Shown: piece by piece, positions 1 to 10,852 of the stretch
Position numbering within the stretch: position 1 is the first letter of the stretch
Layout of the letters: each line of letters starts with the position of its first letter
Origin: Parasponia andersonii
Lineage: Eukaryota; Streptophyta; Magnoliopsida; Rosales; Cannabaceae
Length of the DNA stretch: 64,000 bases
Direction: 5' to 3'
Assembly (NCBI GenBank): GCA_002914805.1
Contig: JXTB01000004.1
Span: forward strand, 468,872-532,871
The notes under the pieces: model-generated
What the model was told of the DNA's origin: nothing
The model's input: only the letters and a program-made list of their open reading frames with translations
The model's database searches: none
Made by a program: the position numbers and the translations under genes

Positions 1-411
1 ATATATAGAAGGTGAAACCCTAGTAGGATACATACTACGTATTATTTTCTATAGTGCCTCCATAAACTAGAGAGAAAAAGAAGAGAGTCTTCCTATTCTC
101 TATAGAACAAACCCTTGCAATCTCATGTATTGAGAAAATTGTAAGGGTCTAAAGTGTGAGTCTAAGAGATTATACGTAATGCTCACACATTCATCTAGTT
201 GTACTTGAGACTTGGATTAGAAGATCGTGATTTAGAAAACAGTAAAGCTAGGATCCGCTGATAGGTTACAAGAGGTATTAGATCTATTCTCTTTGTTTAT
301 TACTATTTACTATGAATTAATACTATGCACTCATATAGTCAATTATTTTGAGAAAATTTTTGATTATTCTTGGGCTAATCTTCCGCTGCGAAAATCGTTT
401 TAAATCCAACA
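1..411 (+). repeat. 5' LTR (3' part) of outer copia element
   Basis: This stretch aligns over its whole length with 19735-20145, the end of the 3' LTR of the same element, with roughly 40 differences counted by eye (about 10%). It ends in ...CCAACA just before a primer-binding site. The upstream 1.4 kb of this LTR lies outside the window. The divergence points to an old insertion. Confidence 0.9.
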
Positions 412-413
412 AT

Positions 414-426
414 TGGTACCAGAGCA
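414..426 (+). promoter_or_regulatory. Primer-binding site of outer copia element
   Basis: TGGTACCAGAGCA directly follows the LTR end after a short ATT spacer. It differs at one base from the usual plant tRNA-iMet site TGGTATCAGAGCA, where minus-strand DNA synthesis is primed. It fixes the plus orientation of the element. Confidence 0.9.
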
Positions 427-1218
427 ATTATATGAGTATATAGTATTAATTATTTATATACATGAGTGGGTATTGCATTATTTTTTATATGTATTTGATG
501 ATGAATGGATGAGTTATCATATGATGAATGTATGGTTGATATTTACTCGTTAATTATATGGTTCCTTAGGTTTTAATTATTTTTTGCAATTTATTTTTTG
601 TAATTATATGGTTCCATAGGCTTTGTTGTATTTTACTTCCTTTTTCCTTGTAATGTACAAAGAACAAGAGGGAGATGTTTTTTTTTTGCTCGGAGCCTAC
701 CTGCAATAAGAACCCATGCAACAGGATATACATAAATTATTTTCATTAGATCATATTAATTATATAATATATATATATATATACACGATATATATTATAT
801 TATATATAAACTAAACTAATTGCCTGGCCAAAGCCTGGCCTTTGGCCAGGCATTAATGTAGGAGAAAAGTGCCTGGCGAGAGCCAGGTGCATGGGGTAAG
901 CCCAAAATTACCAGGCCCAATGGCCTGGTAGTCATGCTTATGTTGATAAGTATACGGGCTGGGCAAAAGGCCAATGTTGCCTAACCCATTGGGTAGTTCA
1001 CACAGTGAATATTTTGTGAAATTAATTATAGCAATATCATTTTTTTTTACAAATTTGATTTGTAAAAAATACCAAAAGAGAAAAGGAGGCTCTAGAAGAC
1101 CAGCGGATAATGTTTGGGCCAGCGTGCCTTTTGACTATTTGTAATTTTATTATTTTATTGGGTTGTAATTTCCTAAGGGACCCAGCCAAATATTATTTTT
1201 TTTTAATTTTATTGTTAC
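427..1218 (+). other. Leader of outer copia element, first part
   Basis: Non-coding, AT-rich leader between the primer site and gag, with an AT microsatellite near 764-815 and the hairpin cluster listed separately. The leader is interrupted at 1218 by the SIRE-like insertion and resumes at 12281. I see no coding potential. Confidence 0.7.
821..929. repeat. Cluster of CCTGGC/GCCAGG hairpins
   Basis: Three stem-loops share the CCAGGC core. 821-833 pairs perfectly with 840-852 (13 bp, 6-nt loop). Near 872-893 two 6-bp arms flank GAGA. 910-917 pairs perfectly with 922-929 (8 bp, CAAT loop). The block is much richer in GC than its surroundings and lies in the retrotransposon leader, where RNA packaging or dimerisation signals often sit; that role is only inferred. 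Confidence 0.75.
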
Positions 1219-2644
1219 TGAAAGATCTGTTTTAGGTATTACCAAATAATTAACTACATGATTAATTTTAAAAATTACTTAATTATGTTGTAACACATGT
1301 ATGAAAGTTGTTGCAACAACAATTGCATATGTTGCAACAAGAATAAGAAAATAAAGAATGAATACAAGACGTTTTTAACGTGGATCAGACCTCTCCTACT
1401 CCACGGGGCCATGTCTAGAGATTAAACAAATTAGTAAAGTATAAAAATTACAAACACCAATTGACTAATGCAATAAAAGACTCCCTCTTTTCAATTGCCG
1501 CAATGCGCTATAATGACTTCACTAATCTTGTTTAGCAAGCTCCCCTCGTCTTGTTGATCCTTCACACGTGAACTCTCTTCACTGGTCTGGATCTGTCTCC
1601 TCCCGAAGACGTATTATTCTTCCTCCTGAAGAACAAGATGCACTCAAACAAAGTACCTAGAAAATTCTAAAGCGCTCTAAGTCACTCAATAGCCATAGAA
1701 CATGCTCTATGCCTTACAAATAAAAGCTTTCTCTAAGTATATTTCTCTCAATGAAGTGCATAAATAATTCTTTGGAGTAGTAGAGCTTTTATAGGTGAAT
1801 TCCAGCCCCTCTGGTCGTCCATTATAGTGTGAATAGGCTGAAATCAAATAAGTAAAGAGTAAATAACAAAATCAAAATCTTTCCATAAATGTTGTAATCA
1901 GTTCAACAACTTTCTGAACAATTACTAGGAAAATGTCAAGATTCATGATTGCTCCTTTGATTTGGTTTGGACACATTTTAGACAGCTAGAGATCTTCATT
2001 TAACATGCCAAAGATTGATAATTAATCTAGAAAATCATATCTCAATTAATATCAATCAAAAGCCAAGATTTAAGAAAATTAATCAATCTTTTCTTAAATA
2101 TCCAGAGTTGTTGCAACAGATCAGGAAATTTGATCACAATAACTCATCAAATCAAATCAATTAACTAAAGGAAACTTAATTAATTGATGAACAAATTTCC
2201 AACAATAATTAAGGATAAAAATCCTTATAAATTCTCTTCAGAAACCTGTCCAAATTCATTGATTAAAAAGATGCAATCATATATCAATCAAGGACAAAAG
2301 GATGAGGAAATAATCAATGATATATATATGGTAAATATAAAAGGAATTGATTGAATATTAATAGGAAAAATATCCTATACAGTTTTGCACGAAATTGCAT
2401 TTATATTTCATCTATATTATCACCAGAATCATCAAATATGGAAACAAAACACGTGTGAGCACATTCTAGAAGTTTCCATATAAAGAAAAATGCATGTTTC
2501 AATTGTTGTAAAACCAATATTTGTTGTAACAACATCAGACTTGTTGTAACAACTTCAGAATTGTTGTAACAATATTTTCTTCTTTTTATCAACTTCAATT
2601 CTCAAAACTGTGCCTCTTAGAATGCCAAACTTTTGGACCTAACA
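1219..2644 (-). repeat. 3' LTR of SIRE-like element
   Basis: Starts TGAAAGAT and ends ...GGACCTAACA on the plus strand (TGTTAGG...CTTTCA on the element strand). Aligns end to end with 10853-12280, with about 16 differences in the first 200 bases. Contains several GTTGCAACA and GTTGTAACA palindromes and, at 2521-2580, three copies of a 20-bp unit built on TTGTTGTAACAA. Confidence 0.95.
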
Positions 2645-2660
2645 ATCTCCCCCTTTGGCA
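2645..2660 (-). promoter_or_regulatory. Polypurine tract of SIRE-like element
   Basis: On the element strand GCCAAAGGGGGAGAT lies just before the LTR start TGTTAGG. This is the standard copia plus-strand primer layout and fixes the left LTR boundary. Confidence 0.9.
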
Positions 2661-3029
2661 TCTTTTTGGCAAAATCAACATGAGAAAGAATACAAAGAAC
2701 TCAAGTATAACAACCTGAAAAACAGATGGTTAAATTTCCGCATCAAAAACAACTTACTCCCCCTGAAAATCACAATACTAAGAATGTGATATAAATCATA
2801 GAAAGCTCCCCCTGAAAATAATATCACATGATCTCCAACTAGATGTCTAGAAAGAAAAAATCTTCTCATATGCTTTCTCCCCCTTTTTGTCAAAAGAGGT
2901 CCAAAGTAAAATAACAAATCAAACATGTAGTCTTAAATCCAAAACAAATGAAATCTAGTTTCTGGAAACAAAAGAAAGAAATAAAGTCCATACAACAAGT
3001 TCCTGCAAAGCAAACAGAAATAATCAAAG
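2661..3029 (-). other. Untranslated region between extra ORF and 3' LTR
   Basis: AT-rich tract with several further short CCCCCT blocks (near 2759, 2809 and 2879) that read AGGGGG on the element strand. These resemble the polypurine tract and may be accessory purine tracts. No gene is recognised. Confidence 0.5.
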
Positions 3030-4970
3030 CTACGTCTTTTTGTAGCATTTCTTGGCTTTCTTTTCTAGACTTGTTGCAACAGGTGGAGATGCTGGTACTT
3101 CAGGTTGGGAAGATCCAGAGGGATGAGGAGCAACAGCTGATGGAGCGGCAAAGGTGGCTGTCAACCTATCAAGAATCTCATTTTGCACTTTTTCAATGGC
3201 CTTTAGTCGCTCAGTCTGCTTGACCTGATCAGCTTTCAAATTCTCCAATTCAATAGACTCTTGAGATACCACAACAGAAGGTGTTGTAATAGGAGAAGAC
3301 TTTTTGGCAGCAGCTATCTTCTTCTCAGATTTGGCAGTTATTGCAACATGTTGTTCAGCAATCTCTTTTTCCTTCAACTTGTAAGAAATAGTAGGCAGAA
3401 CTGGAGAGAGAAAATCACTTGGAAGCCTCAAAGGATGTTGCTGTTGAAGAATCCCATAGATCAGGTTAGGGAATGGCAGCTTTTGATTCTTCTTTCTTCC
3501 TCCACGAAGATCATAAATCACATGAAAAATAATTTGAGAAAGATTGACTTATAAACCTGTGCCAATATCAAACAGCAAATATGCGAAATTTTTGGCAACA
3601 GTGGGTTGATGAGCTGTTGGCCACCAGTTGTGTTGAGCAATCTTGTGCAAACTAGAATACTTGTAAGTCTGCTCACAAGATTTTAAAGCATGTGAATCAT
3701 CTGGCCAAACAGTGACATCACTAAGCTATTTAGATGCCACATTATCAATTGCATAATTTTTTTCATACTAATCTAATTCCACCATAGGGATATTCAAGAA
3801 ATCAACAATAGTTGAAAAAGAAAAATCATATACGTGCCCTCTAACATAGACTTTCTGATACAAAGGACTCAAAGGGTCAGCCATATCTTCATGTATATTG
3901 CAATAGACTTCTTGGACTATTCTAGGAATATATCCCCAAAGCCAGTCACAGTTTTCATCCACTGAAGATCCTTAAGAATTTTGACTATTCCTAAGGACTT
4001 AAAAGAATCCAGATTGAAGTTTCTTTCATCTTAAAACGTTCTTTTTTCATAATCTTTCATCAAAGCTTCATTCTCAATGATATAAAACGAAGTAGAATAG
4101 ACTTGAGAAATAACATACCCCTCAGGAGTGTCGAATTGAATAGCTTTGCCCTTGTCCTTTGATGATTCGGGCACTTCAATCTCAAGTTTAGCATCATCAC
4201 CGTTCTCTAAACTTTCAGGCTCTTCTGGAATGTTGGATTGTGCTTTGGATGGCATTGTTGCAACGGGAATAGGGGCAGATGGAACAGAGACAACAGCTGT
4301 TGCAACTTGTTCAGAAGTTGTTGCAATAACTTTAGAAGCCTTTGAAGATTTCAAAGCTTTAGTCTTCTTTGGAGTAGGCTTCTTTGACTTCAGTGAAGGA
4401 GTAGTTTTGACAGTTATTGCAACATCATTAGGTTTTGATAGCCTTTATTGTAAAGGATTTCATTCCTCCAGATTTCTTGATTTTTTCCGGTGTTGCAACA
4501 GACGAGGATGGAATCGATTTGGCAACCACAACAAATTTTGGGGCTTTCGTCGATTTTGTTGTAACAGGTGCTGGAGGTGTATCATCAGACTCAGATTGAT
4601 CAACATCATCGTCACCTTCATCATCTCTGGCTTCTTCTTCTTCATCGGCACCGATAACATCTTTGGCTTCCGTGGTGGCTTCATCATCAGGATCACCATC
4701 ATCTTCAATCTCGACTTGAGAGGAATCTTCACCTGATTCTTCAGCTTCTTTAATGGGCTTGGGTTCTGGTACAATTGGAGGTGGAGAAGCAGGTGCTACC
4801 ACTTTGGGTGGCACAGTGACTGGTTTCGAGACCTCAGATTGAGGTTTTTCGGCAGAGGCAGAGGACGAACCTGGAGGGTTCGTTTTCTTCTTCTTCATAA
4901 AAGTTGTCTCGATAGTAGGTGAAGAAGTCTGAAGTTTCTTTGAAGCAATACCACCACGAGTCTTCACCAT
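3030..4970 (-). pseudogene. Extra post-pol ORF of SIRE-like element
   Basis: This frame lies where some SIRE-type elements carry an env-like or additional ORF. It begins at 4970 with MVKTRGG, then has a Ser/Pro-rich stretch, a strongly acidic stretch near residues 75-130 (runs of E and D), and lysine-rich tracts. It is broken into at least four pieces: 4428-4970, 4031-4354, 3768-3962 and 3030-3521. The 3768-3962 piece has VYVRGHVYDFS and DFLNIP, wording I associate with the putative plant transposon domain found in such extra ORFs. The last piece ends in a Lys/Glu-rich, coiled-coil-like segment. I see no signal peptide, membrane span or other envelope hallmark, so I do not call it env. Its function is unknown. 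Confidence 0.65.
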
Positions 4971-6054
4971 TGTTGAGTGTAAAATCTGAAACTCAAGGCA
5001 AAAACAAGAAGAGAGAAAAAAAAGAAAAACTGGTTAAAGCAGGGGCAAAAAGAGTAAGCGTGAGTGAGAGAAAAATTAGGTTAAAAAAATTAACTCATTC
5101 AATTAGGCCACATTTATAGAACCAATCAGCCATCAAATTAGGAAATTCAAAATTCAAATCATAATTTTTGGTGATTTCCTAAAAACAAAATCAGGAAACA
5201 GATTGATTAGAATAAAACAGGAAAGTTTTTGACATATTGTAACAAGTGAAGTAATCAGATTGCAAACTTTCCAAAAATGAAAAACGAATTGTCCCTTTTT
5301 TTATTATTATTATTAAAAAAAAATCGGCACACACAAAAATAACACAATGTCAGCCAATTTATTTCTATAAACTCAAGATATAATTTTGATAAAAAGAGGA
5401 TAAGGAAGAAGATTATATCAATTTTATTCTTGAAACAAAAAAGATTTTAAAATTATAATAAATTGTTAAAATTTTGACAAATAAATCTCCTTATTTATAA
5501 AATGAAGATGAATAAATTGGATCAAAAATTGACTTACCCTCTATAATTTTCTCAAAATTCCTAGTTTTTTTTTTAATTTTACGCAATAGGCAATGTTTAT
5601 ATATATATATATATATATTTACTGCCTCTATTTTAAGTACCCATGATAGTAGCTTTCACACTATCTCTGAGGTAACCCTTTTTCGTGGTAGATTATCCTC
5701 TCCATATTAGTGATACAGAGTCCCAAATTACTCATGGGCAGCTTTCACACTTCAGAGTAGGTAGCTCTTTTTATTCATGGGACCTGTTCCATAGCTAGGT
5801 TTCAAGAGATCATTAAAACAAAGATGGTCAGCTAAAAATCGATCCAAAAATATTCATCAAGATTTAAGAATTTGGAGATTTCAATATCAAAATAACAACA
5901 ATTCAAAATAATTAAACAATCTAGTTTATAACAAAAATTTAAAAGACATTATCTAAACTCCTTATACACTCTTGATCAACATCTTTTTACTCAAAAGAAA
6001 CATTTTGAAAAACACAACAATACAAGAAACTTAAACACAACAGATTCCTAAGGC
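4971..6054 (-). other. Spacer between pol and extra ORF
   Basis: About 1.1 kb of AT-rich sequence with a TA microsatellite near 5600-5620. It includes an imperfect direct repeat, with TAGCTTTCACAC near 5650 and CAGCTTTCACAC near 5741, each in a similar 35-bp setting about 91 bp apart. No coding region is supported. Confidence 0.6.
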
Positions 6055-6518
6055 TTACCTCAAGGAATCAAATTTTACAGAATCAAGGGCTTTGGTAAAA
6101 ATGTCTACAATCTGCCTTTCAGTCTTAACATGTTCTAAAATGATTGTTTTGTTCTTAACTAATTCCCTTATAAAATGATGACGGATGTCTATATGCTTTG
6201 TCCTAGAATGTTGCACTGGGTTTTTTGAAATTTTTTTTGCGCTTGTATTATCACAAAACACAGTCATAACATCTATACGAAACCATAGACAGCAAGCATC
6301 TGTTTTATCCAGAGAAGTTGTGTACAACAATTTCCAACAGCAATGTACTCTGTCTCAGCAGTTGACAGAGAAATCGAATTTTATTTTTTGTTGTGCCATG
6401 AAACCAAGTTGTTTCAAAGGTAAAAACAACCATCACTTGTACTCAATCTGTCAGCTACATTACCTGCCCAGTCCGCATCACTATATCCTGCAAGATTCAC
6501 ATTAGTATCCCTAGAATA
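6055..6518 (-). pseudogene. Copia RNase H domain, broken (SIRE-like)
   Basis: RNase H removes the RNA strand of the RNA-DNA hybrid during reverse transcription. The element strand of 6421-6500 reads AGYSDADWAGN then a degraded STS block, the usual start of copia RNase H. The C-terminal part at 6055-6330 has VFCDNTSA, HSRTKHIDIRHHF and DIFTKAL, all typical. The two parts lie in different frames separated by stops near 6331-6420, where the central active-site glutamate region is frameshifted. It continues the RT gene. Confidence 0.85.
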
Positions 6519-7717
6519 TCAAATACTATAATCAAGAGTACCACTCACATAGCGAATAATTCTCTTAACAGCAGTAATATGAGATTCCTTAGGATTACTC
6601 TGGTATCTTGCACACACACTAACACTGTAACTAATATCAGGACGACTAGCAATAAGGTAAAGAAGACTACCTATCATGCTTCTGTATAATGTTGGATCAA
6701 CACATACCCCTCTTTCATCTTTTGTCAATTTCAGCGTTGCACTCATGGGGGTGCAAAATTTTTTGCCTTTTTCAAGACCAAACTTAGAAACAAGGTTCTT
6801 GGCATACTTGGTTTGAGAAATGAAAATGCCATCCTCAAGCTGTTTAACTTGCAAACCCAAAACTATGTGAGCTCTCCAACCATGCTCATCTCGAATTCTT
6901 CCTTCATTTGATTGACAAACTCCTGCACTTTAGAGTTAGAAGTAGAGCCAAACACTATATCATCCACATATATTTGAGCAATAATAATACCAGAATCAAA
7001 GTGTTTGATAAAAAGCATTTTGTCCACTCCCCCTCTTTTGTAACCTCTTTCAATCAAGAAAATTGTCAATCTCTCATACCATGCCCTAGGAGCTTGTTTT
7101 AATCCATATAATGCCTTTTTTGATTTGAAAACATGATTAGGCAAATATGGGTCTTCAAATCCTTTGGGCTGTTCAACATAGGCTTCTTCATTCAAAATAC
7201 CATTCAAAAAAGCACTTTTAACATCCATTTGGTATAATTTGAAACCTATGACATAGGCTATTGCAAGAAGTAACCTAATAGACTCTAATCTAGTCACTGG
7301 AGCAAAAGTTTCATCAAAGTCAATGCCCTCAATTTGAGTATATCTTTGGGCAACCAATCTTGCTTTATTTCTCACAACGTTACCAAATTCATCAGACTTA
7401 TTTTTAAAAATCCATTTGGTACCAATGACATTTGTATGATTAGGTCTAGGAACAAGAGTCCAAACATCATTACGAGAAAATTGTTCTAACTCTTCTTGCA
7501 TAGCCTTTACCCAAAACTCATCAAGTAGAGCCTCTTTGACATTCTTAGGCTGAACCATAGAAACAAAGCAGACATATTGAGCAAGATTTATGTACCTTTT
7601 CTTTGTGACCATGGTATCATCAAGCTTACCAAGAATAAGATCTGTTGGGTGATTTTTCTTCACTTTGAAGGATGGTTCTTTTCTAGAAAGATTTTCAAGA
7701 GACTCATCATCCTTCAT
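6519..7717 (-). pseudogene. Copia reverse transcriptase (SIRE-like)
   Basis: Two frames, 6863-7717 and 6519-6860, joined by a break near 6861. The first holds the RT core: [66 protein letters not shown] and the catalytic [10 protein letters not shown], in which both aspartates are intact. The second holds the thumb/connection region with YRSMIGSLLYL and RPDISYSV. The wording is that of the SIRE/Maximus lineage. The enzyme copies genomic RNA into DNA inside virus-like particles. The frame break makes it non-functional as a single polyprotein. Confidence 0.9.
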
Positions 7718-7723
7718 GGATAA

Positions 7724-8029
7724 TTAAGGAATTTCTGGATTGGAAGAAACTGCCTGCGATTCTGTTGTTGTAACATCAGATTTCTCATTGGATTTAGTTG
7801 TTGCAACAACTGATTCCGTTGAATCATCAGTTTCATCAGTAAATCTATTTATAATTTCTTCCTTTGAAAATTCAGAAAAATCACTATAGTCATCAACAAC
7901 CACATTAGCAGACTCCATAATGGTTTGGCTTCTCATGTTATACACACGATATGCCCTACTATTATTAGAGTAACTGAGAAACACACCAATATCACTTTTT
8001 GCAAAACTTACCCAAGTGTTCACGATCAT
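7724..8029 (-). pseudogene. Integrase C-terminal region (SIRE-like)
   Basis: An open stretch linking the integrase core to RT. It carries the usual copia wording near its N-terminus (FLSYSNNSRAYRVYN, then TIMESANVVVDD), followed by an acidic, Ser/Thr-rich linker. In this linker the GTTGCAACA/GTTGTAACA motif encodes Val-Ala-Thr-Thr and Val-Thr-Thr runs. Stops at both edges separate it from the flanking domains. Confidence 0.7.
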
Positions 8030-9135
8030 TCAAAATATAACGTGCTACCAAAGACATGAAAGTAACTTACATTGGGTTTCTTTCCTTTCCAGATCTCATA
8101 TGGTGTCATTTTTGTACCTGGTCTCAAATAAACGCGATTTATGGTATGACATGCTGTGTTTATTACTTTAGCCCACAACTTCTTTGGTAATCTCTTGCTA
8201 TTTAGCATCACACGGGCCGTTTCCTGCAAGGTACAATTTTTTCTTTCCACAACACCATTTTGTTGTGGTGTTTTAGGAGAAGAAAACTCATGAGCAATAC
8301 CATGATCATCACAAAACTTAGTGAAAACAGAATTCTCAAATTCCCTTCCATGATCACTTTTTATTCTCACAATCTTGCCAATGTTACAATTATTCTCATT
8401 TCTTAGTTTCAAACACAGACTCTTAAAAACATCAAAAGTATTGGATTTTTCTCTCAAAAATGCAACCTAGGTAAACCTAAAAAAGTCATCAACACAAATA
8501 AAGATATAATATTTACCTGCCACACTTGCTGTTTGCATAGGACCCATCAGATCCATATATAATAATTCTAATACCTTTGATGTTGAAATCTGTTGAATCA
8601 CCTTGTGTGTGGATTTCTGTTGCTTTCTATATTGACATGGTCCATACACTTCAAAGGATTGTTTACCAAGAGATGGTAAACCACGAACAGCACCAATACT
8701 TCCCAGGTTTCTTAGTACTTTGAAATTCAAGTGACCAAGTCTTTCATGCCACAAATCAGAATTATTCAAAGAAGTTTTATGACATGTGTGTGTACTAGGA
8801 GAGATAGTGTAACAATTATCCAAAAATCTGAAACCTTCTAACACATACTTACCTGAAATATCCAAGACTTGACACCTTTCATTAGTGAATTGCACGTTCA
8901 AATTTAAGTCACACAATTGACTTATGCTAATCAAATTAGACTTCAGACCTTCTATATGCATCACCATCTTCAGTTTCAGAAAACCATCAATGTTGAGAGT
9001 TCCAATGCCGAGAACTCTCCCTTTCACACCATCACCAAATGTCACCATACCTTCAGTGACAATCTTATAGTTTGTCAGGATGGACTTGTCACCTATCATA
9101 TGCCTGGAACAACCACTTTGCTTGTTATGAACCAA
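8026..9135 (-). pseudogene. Copia GAG-pre-integrase and integrase core (SIRE-like)
   Basis: Inserts the element DNA into the genome. On the element strand the order is SGCSRHM (tail of the protease site), SDLWHERLGHLNF (zinc-binding His pair), GPCQYRKQQ (CX2C changed to CX2Y), LLYMDLMGPM (first catalytic Asp), IKSDHGREFEN (second Asp) and PQQNGVVERKN (Glu). The DDE residues are all present. A stop near 8466 separates the first third (8467-9135) from the core (8026-8457). One lost zinc-binding cysteine and the stop make it inactive. Confidence 0.88.
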
Positions 9136-9341
9136 TTTGTTGTTGCAATAGGTTTGCTGTATTTACCTGCTGGTGGTACAAAACCAAGGTCATTTCTGAA
9201 TGTTGAACGAGATCCTGTTGTTGTAACAAGTGATGTGTTGACGGGTGCAGAAATTTTCTTTGAACCTGTTGTTGCAACAACAGGTATTCTGGTAGGAGCA
9301 GTAACCAATTCTTTCACAAAAACAGTTTTGTTCTTGAACAC
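9096..9341 (-). pseudogene. Copia protease N-terminal region (SIRE-like)
   Basis: This frame reaches the protease active site as NWF-I, where the usual DSG should follow. The Asp codon is missing and the sequence ACAAGCAA stands there instead, shifting the frame so that SGCSRHM continues in the frame of the next gene. The protease that would cut the polyprotein is therefore dead. The upstream part again repeats VATTG and TTTGS where GTTGCAACA motifs fall. Confidence 0.75.
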
Positions 9342-9379
9342 TCACCTTTAAAACCAAGTCTAGCAACATCACTAGAAAA

Positions 9380-10851
9380 CTAACTAGAAGTCAAAATATA
9401 ATCTAATTGAGATGAACCAGAATTAAGCATTTTGAGAGATTTCATTGTTCTCTTAAGTTCCATAGAAACCTCTTTTAATCTTTTTTCTTTTTCATCAACA
9501 GTTAATTCTAGTTCTTGAATTCTTTTAAAAGAATTTTCTTTATACTCAACCAAAGGAGAATTGGTTTTTACCAGACCATGGTTTTCAGCACAAATACCTT
9601 CCCATTGAGCATATAGTTTTTTGTATGCATCGCCAAGTGAATCTTCATCAGCATCCGAATCAGATTCAGATTCAGTCAAAGGCAATTCTTTGTCATCGAC
9701 TTCCGAGACTGTATAAAAAACAACTAATTTTTCCTGCACATGACAAATATTACTCGGAAAAAATGAACTAACAAAAGCAACATGATTACTTATATTGTTG
9801 TCACATTCTTGGCTGCCTTCAGATTCTTCATCATTCCAAGTTGATGCGAAGGATTTAGGCTTCTTTTTCAAAGTGTTTGCACATTTAGATTGTATGTGCC
9901 CAAATCCTTGGCATTCTTTGAACTGCACACCTTTCTTGTTAGAAGAATTAGGAGATTTAGAGGAGGTCTTACCTGATTTGGATGAGGATGAAACATATCT
10001 AGAGTTCTTGCCTGCTTTCCTTAAGATTTTTTTAAACTTTTTTGTAAGTAAAGCAAGTTCGTCGCCATCTTCTTCTTTATTTGTCACTCCAACATTTTCT
10101 TGTGAGGATTTAAGAGCAATGGATTTCTCTTTCTTTCTTACTGTTATATTCATTTCAAATGCTCAAAGAGAACTCATCAAATCTTCAACCTTCATGATGT
10201 CTAGATTTTTGCTCTCTTTAATTGCAACAATCTTGGGTTCAAAACGATCAGGAAAAGACTTAACAATTTTTCTTACTAGAACAGCTTCAGGAATCTTTTC
10301 ACCAAGAGCAAACAATTCATTAGCAATATCACACAGTTTTGTATAATATTGAGACAAAGATTCATTTTCTTCCATACGTATTTGCTTAAACCTAGTTGTA
10401 AGAGATGTGAGTTTATTATGCTTTACATCACCTGAGCCTTCAAAATGAGTTTGAAGGATTTCCCATGCCTCCTTGGCAGTTTCACATGAAGAGATCAACT
10501 TGATTTACTCTATATCACATCCATTGAAAATGGCATGAGAGCTTTGGTGTTGTAACTTGCCTGCAAATCATCCTGAGGTGATCCATCAATCTCAGATTTC
10601 AATGAGGTTGTTCTATCATCAACTCTGACAACAGAAGGAGGCCAACCTGTAAGAATAGACCTCCAGGCTTTAATGTCGAGTGCTCTAATGAATGCTCTCA
10701 TCCTGGTCTTCCAATAAGGATAGTTGGTTCCGTCTAGCATCAGTGGATGAGAAATTGATCTATCTTCATTGAGAAGAGACATACTAATAGAAAACAAATC
10801 AGAAAATCCCAAAATCTCACTAAAAATTAAGTGACTCTGCTTTGATACCAA
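9380..10851 (-). pseudogene. Copia gag (SIRE-like)
   Basis: Nucleocapsid/capsid protein of the element. The N-terminal part (10510-10851) contains LMLDGTNYPYWKTRMRAFI, the usual gag start. The middle part (10163-10498) has CETAKEAWEILQTHFEG and MEENESLSQYY, typical of the UBN2 gag fold. The C-terminal part (9380-10153) has a Lys/Ser-rich stretch, then a degraded zinc knuckle FKECQGFGHIQSKC, whose first Cys is Phe, then an acidic and a Glu/Lys-rich coiled-coil-like tail. Stops near 10504 and 10158 split it. It starts directly downstream of the primer site. Confidence 0.88.
10838..10850 (-). promoter_or_regulatory. Primer-binding site of SIRE-like element
   Basis: The element strand reads TGGTATCAAAGCA, two bases after the 5' LTR end CTTTCA. 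This is the plant tRNA-iMet site with one substitution. Confidence 0.92.
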
Positions 10852-10852
10852 T

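Noticed and set aside
821..852. Bacterial-type terminator hairpin
   Set aside because: Plant nuclear context and no following T-tract; better explained as part of the retrotransposon leader.
4146..4736. 196-codon plus-strand open frame rich in Phe and Gly
   Set aside because: Antisense to the acidic extra ORF of the SIRE-like element; low-complexity Asp/Glu codons read backwards give long open frames.
9795..10346. 183-codon plus-strand open frame
   Set aside because: Antisense to the SIRE-like gag, with no family resemblance.
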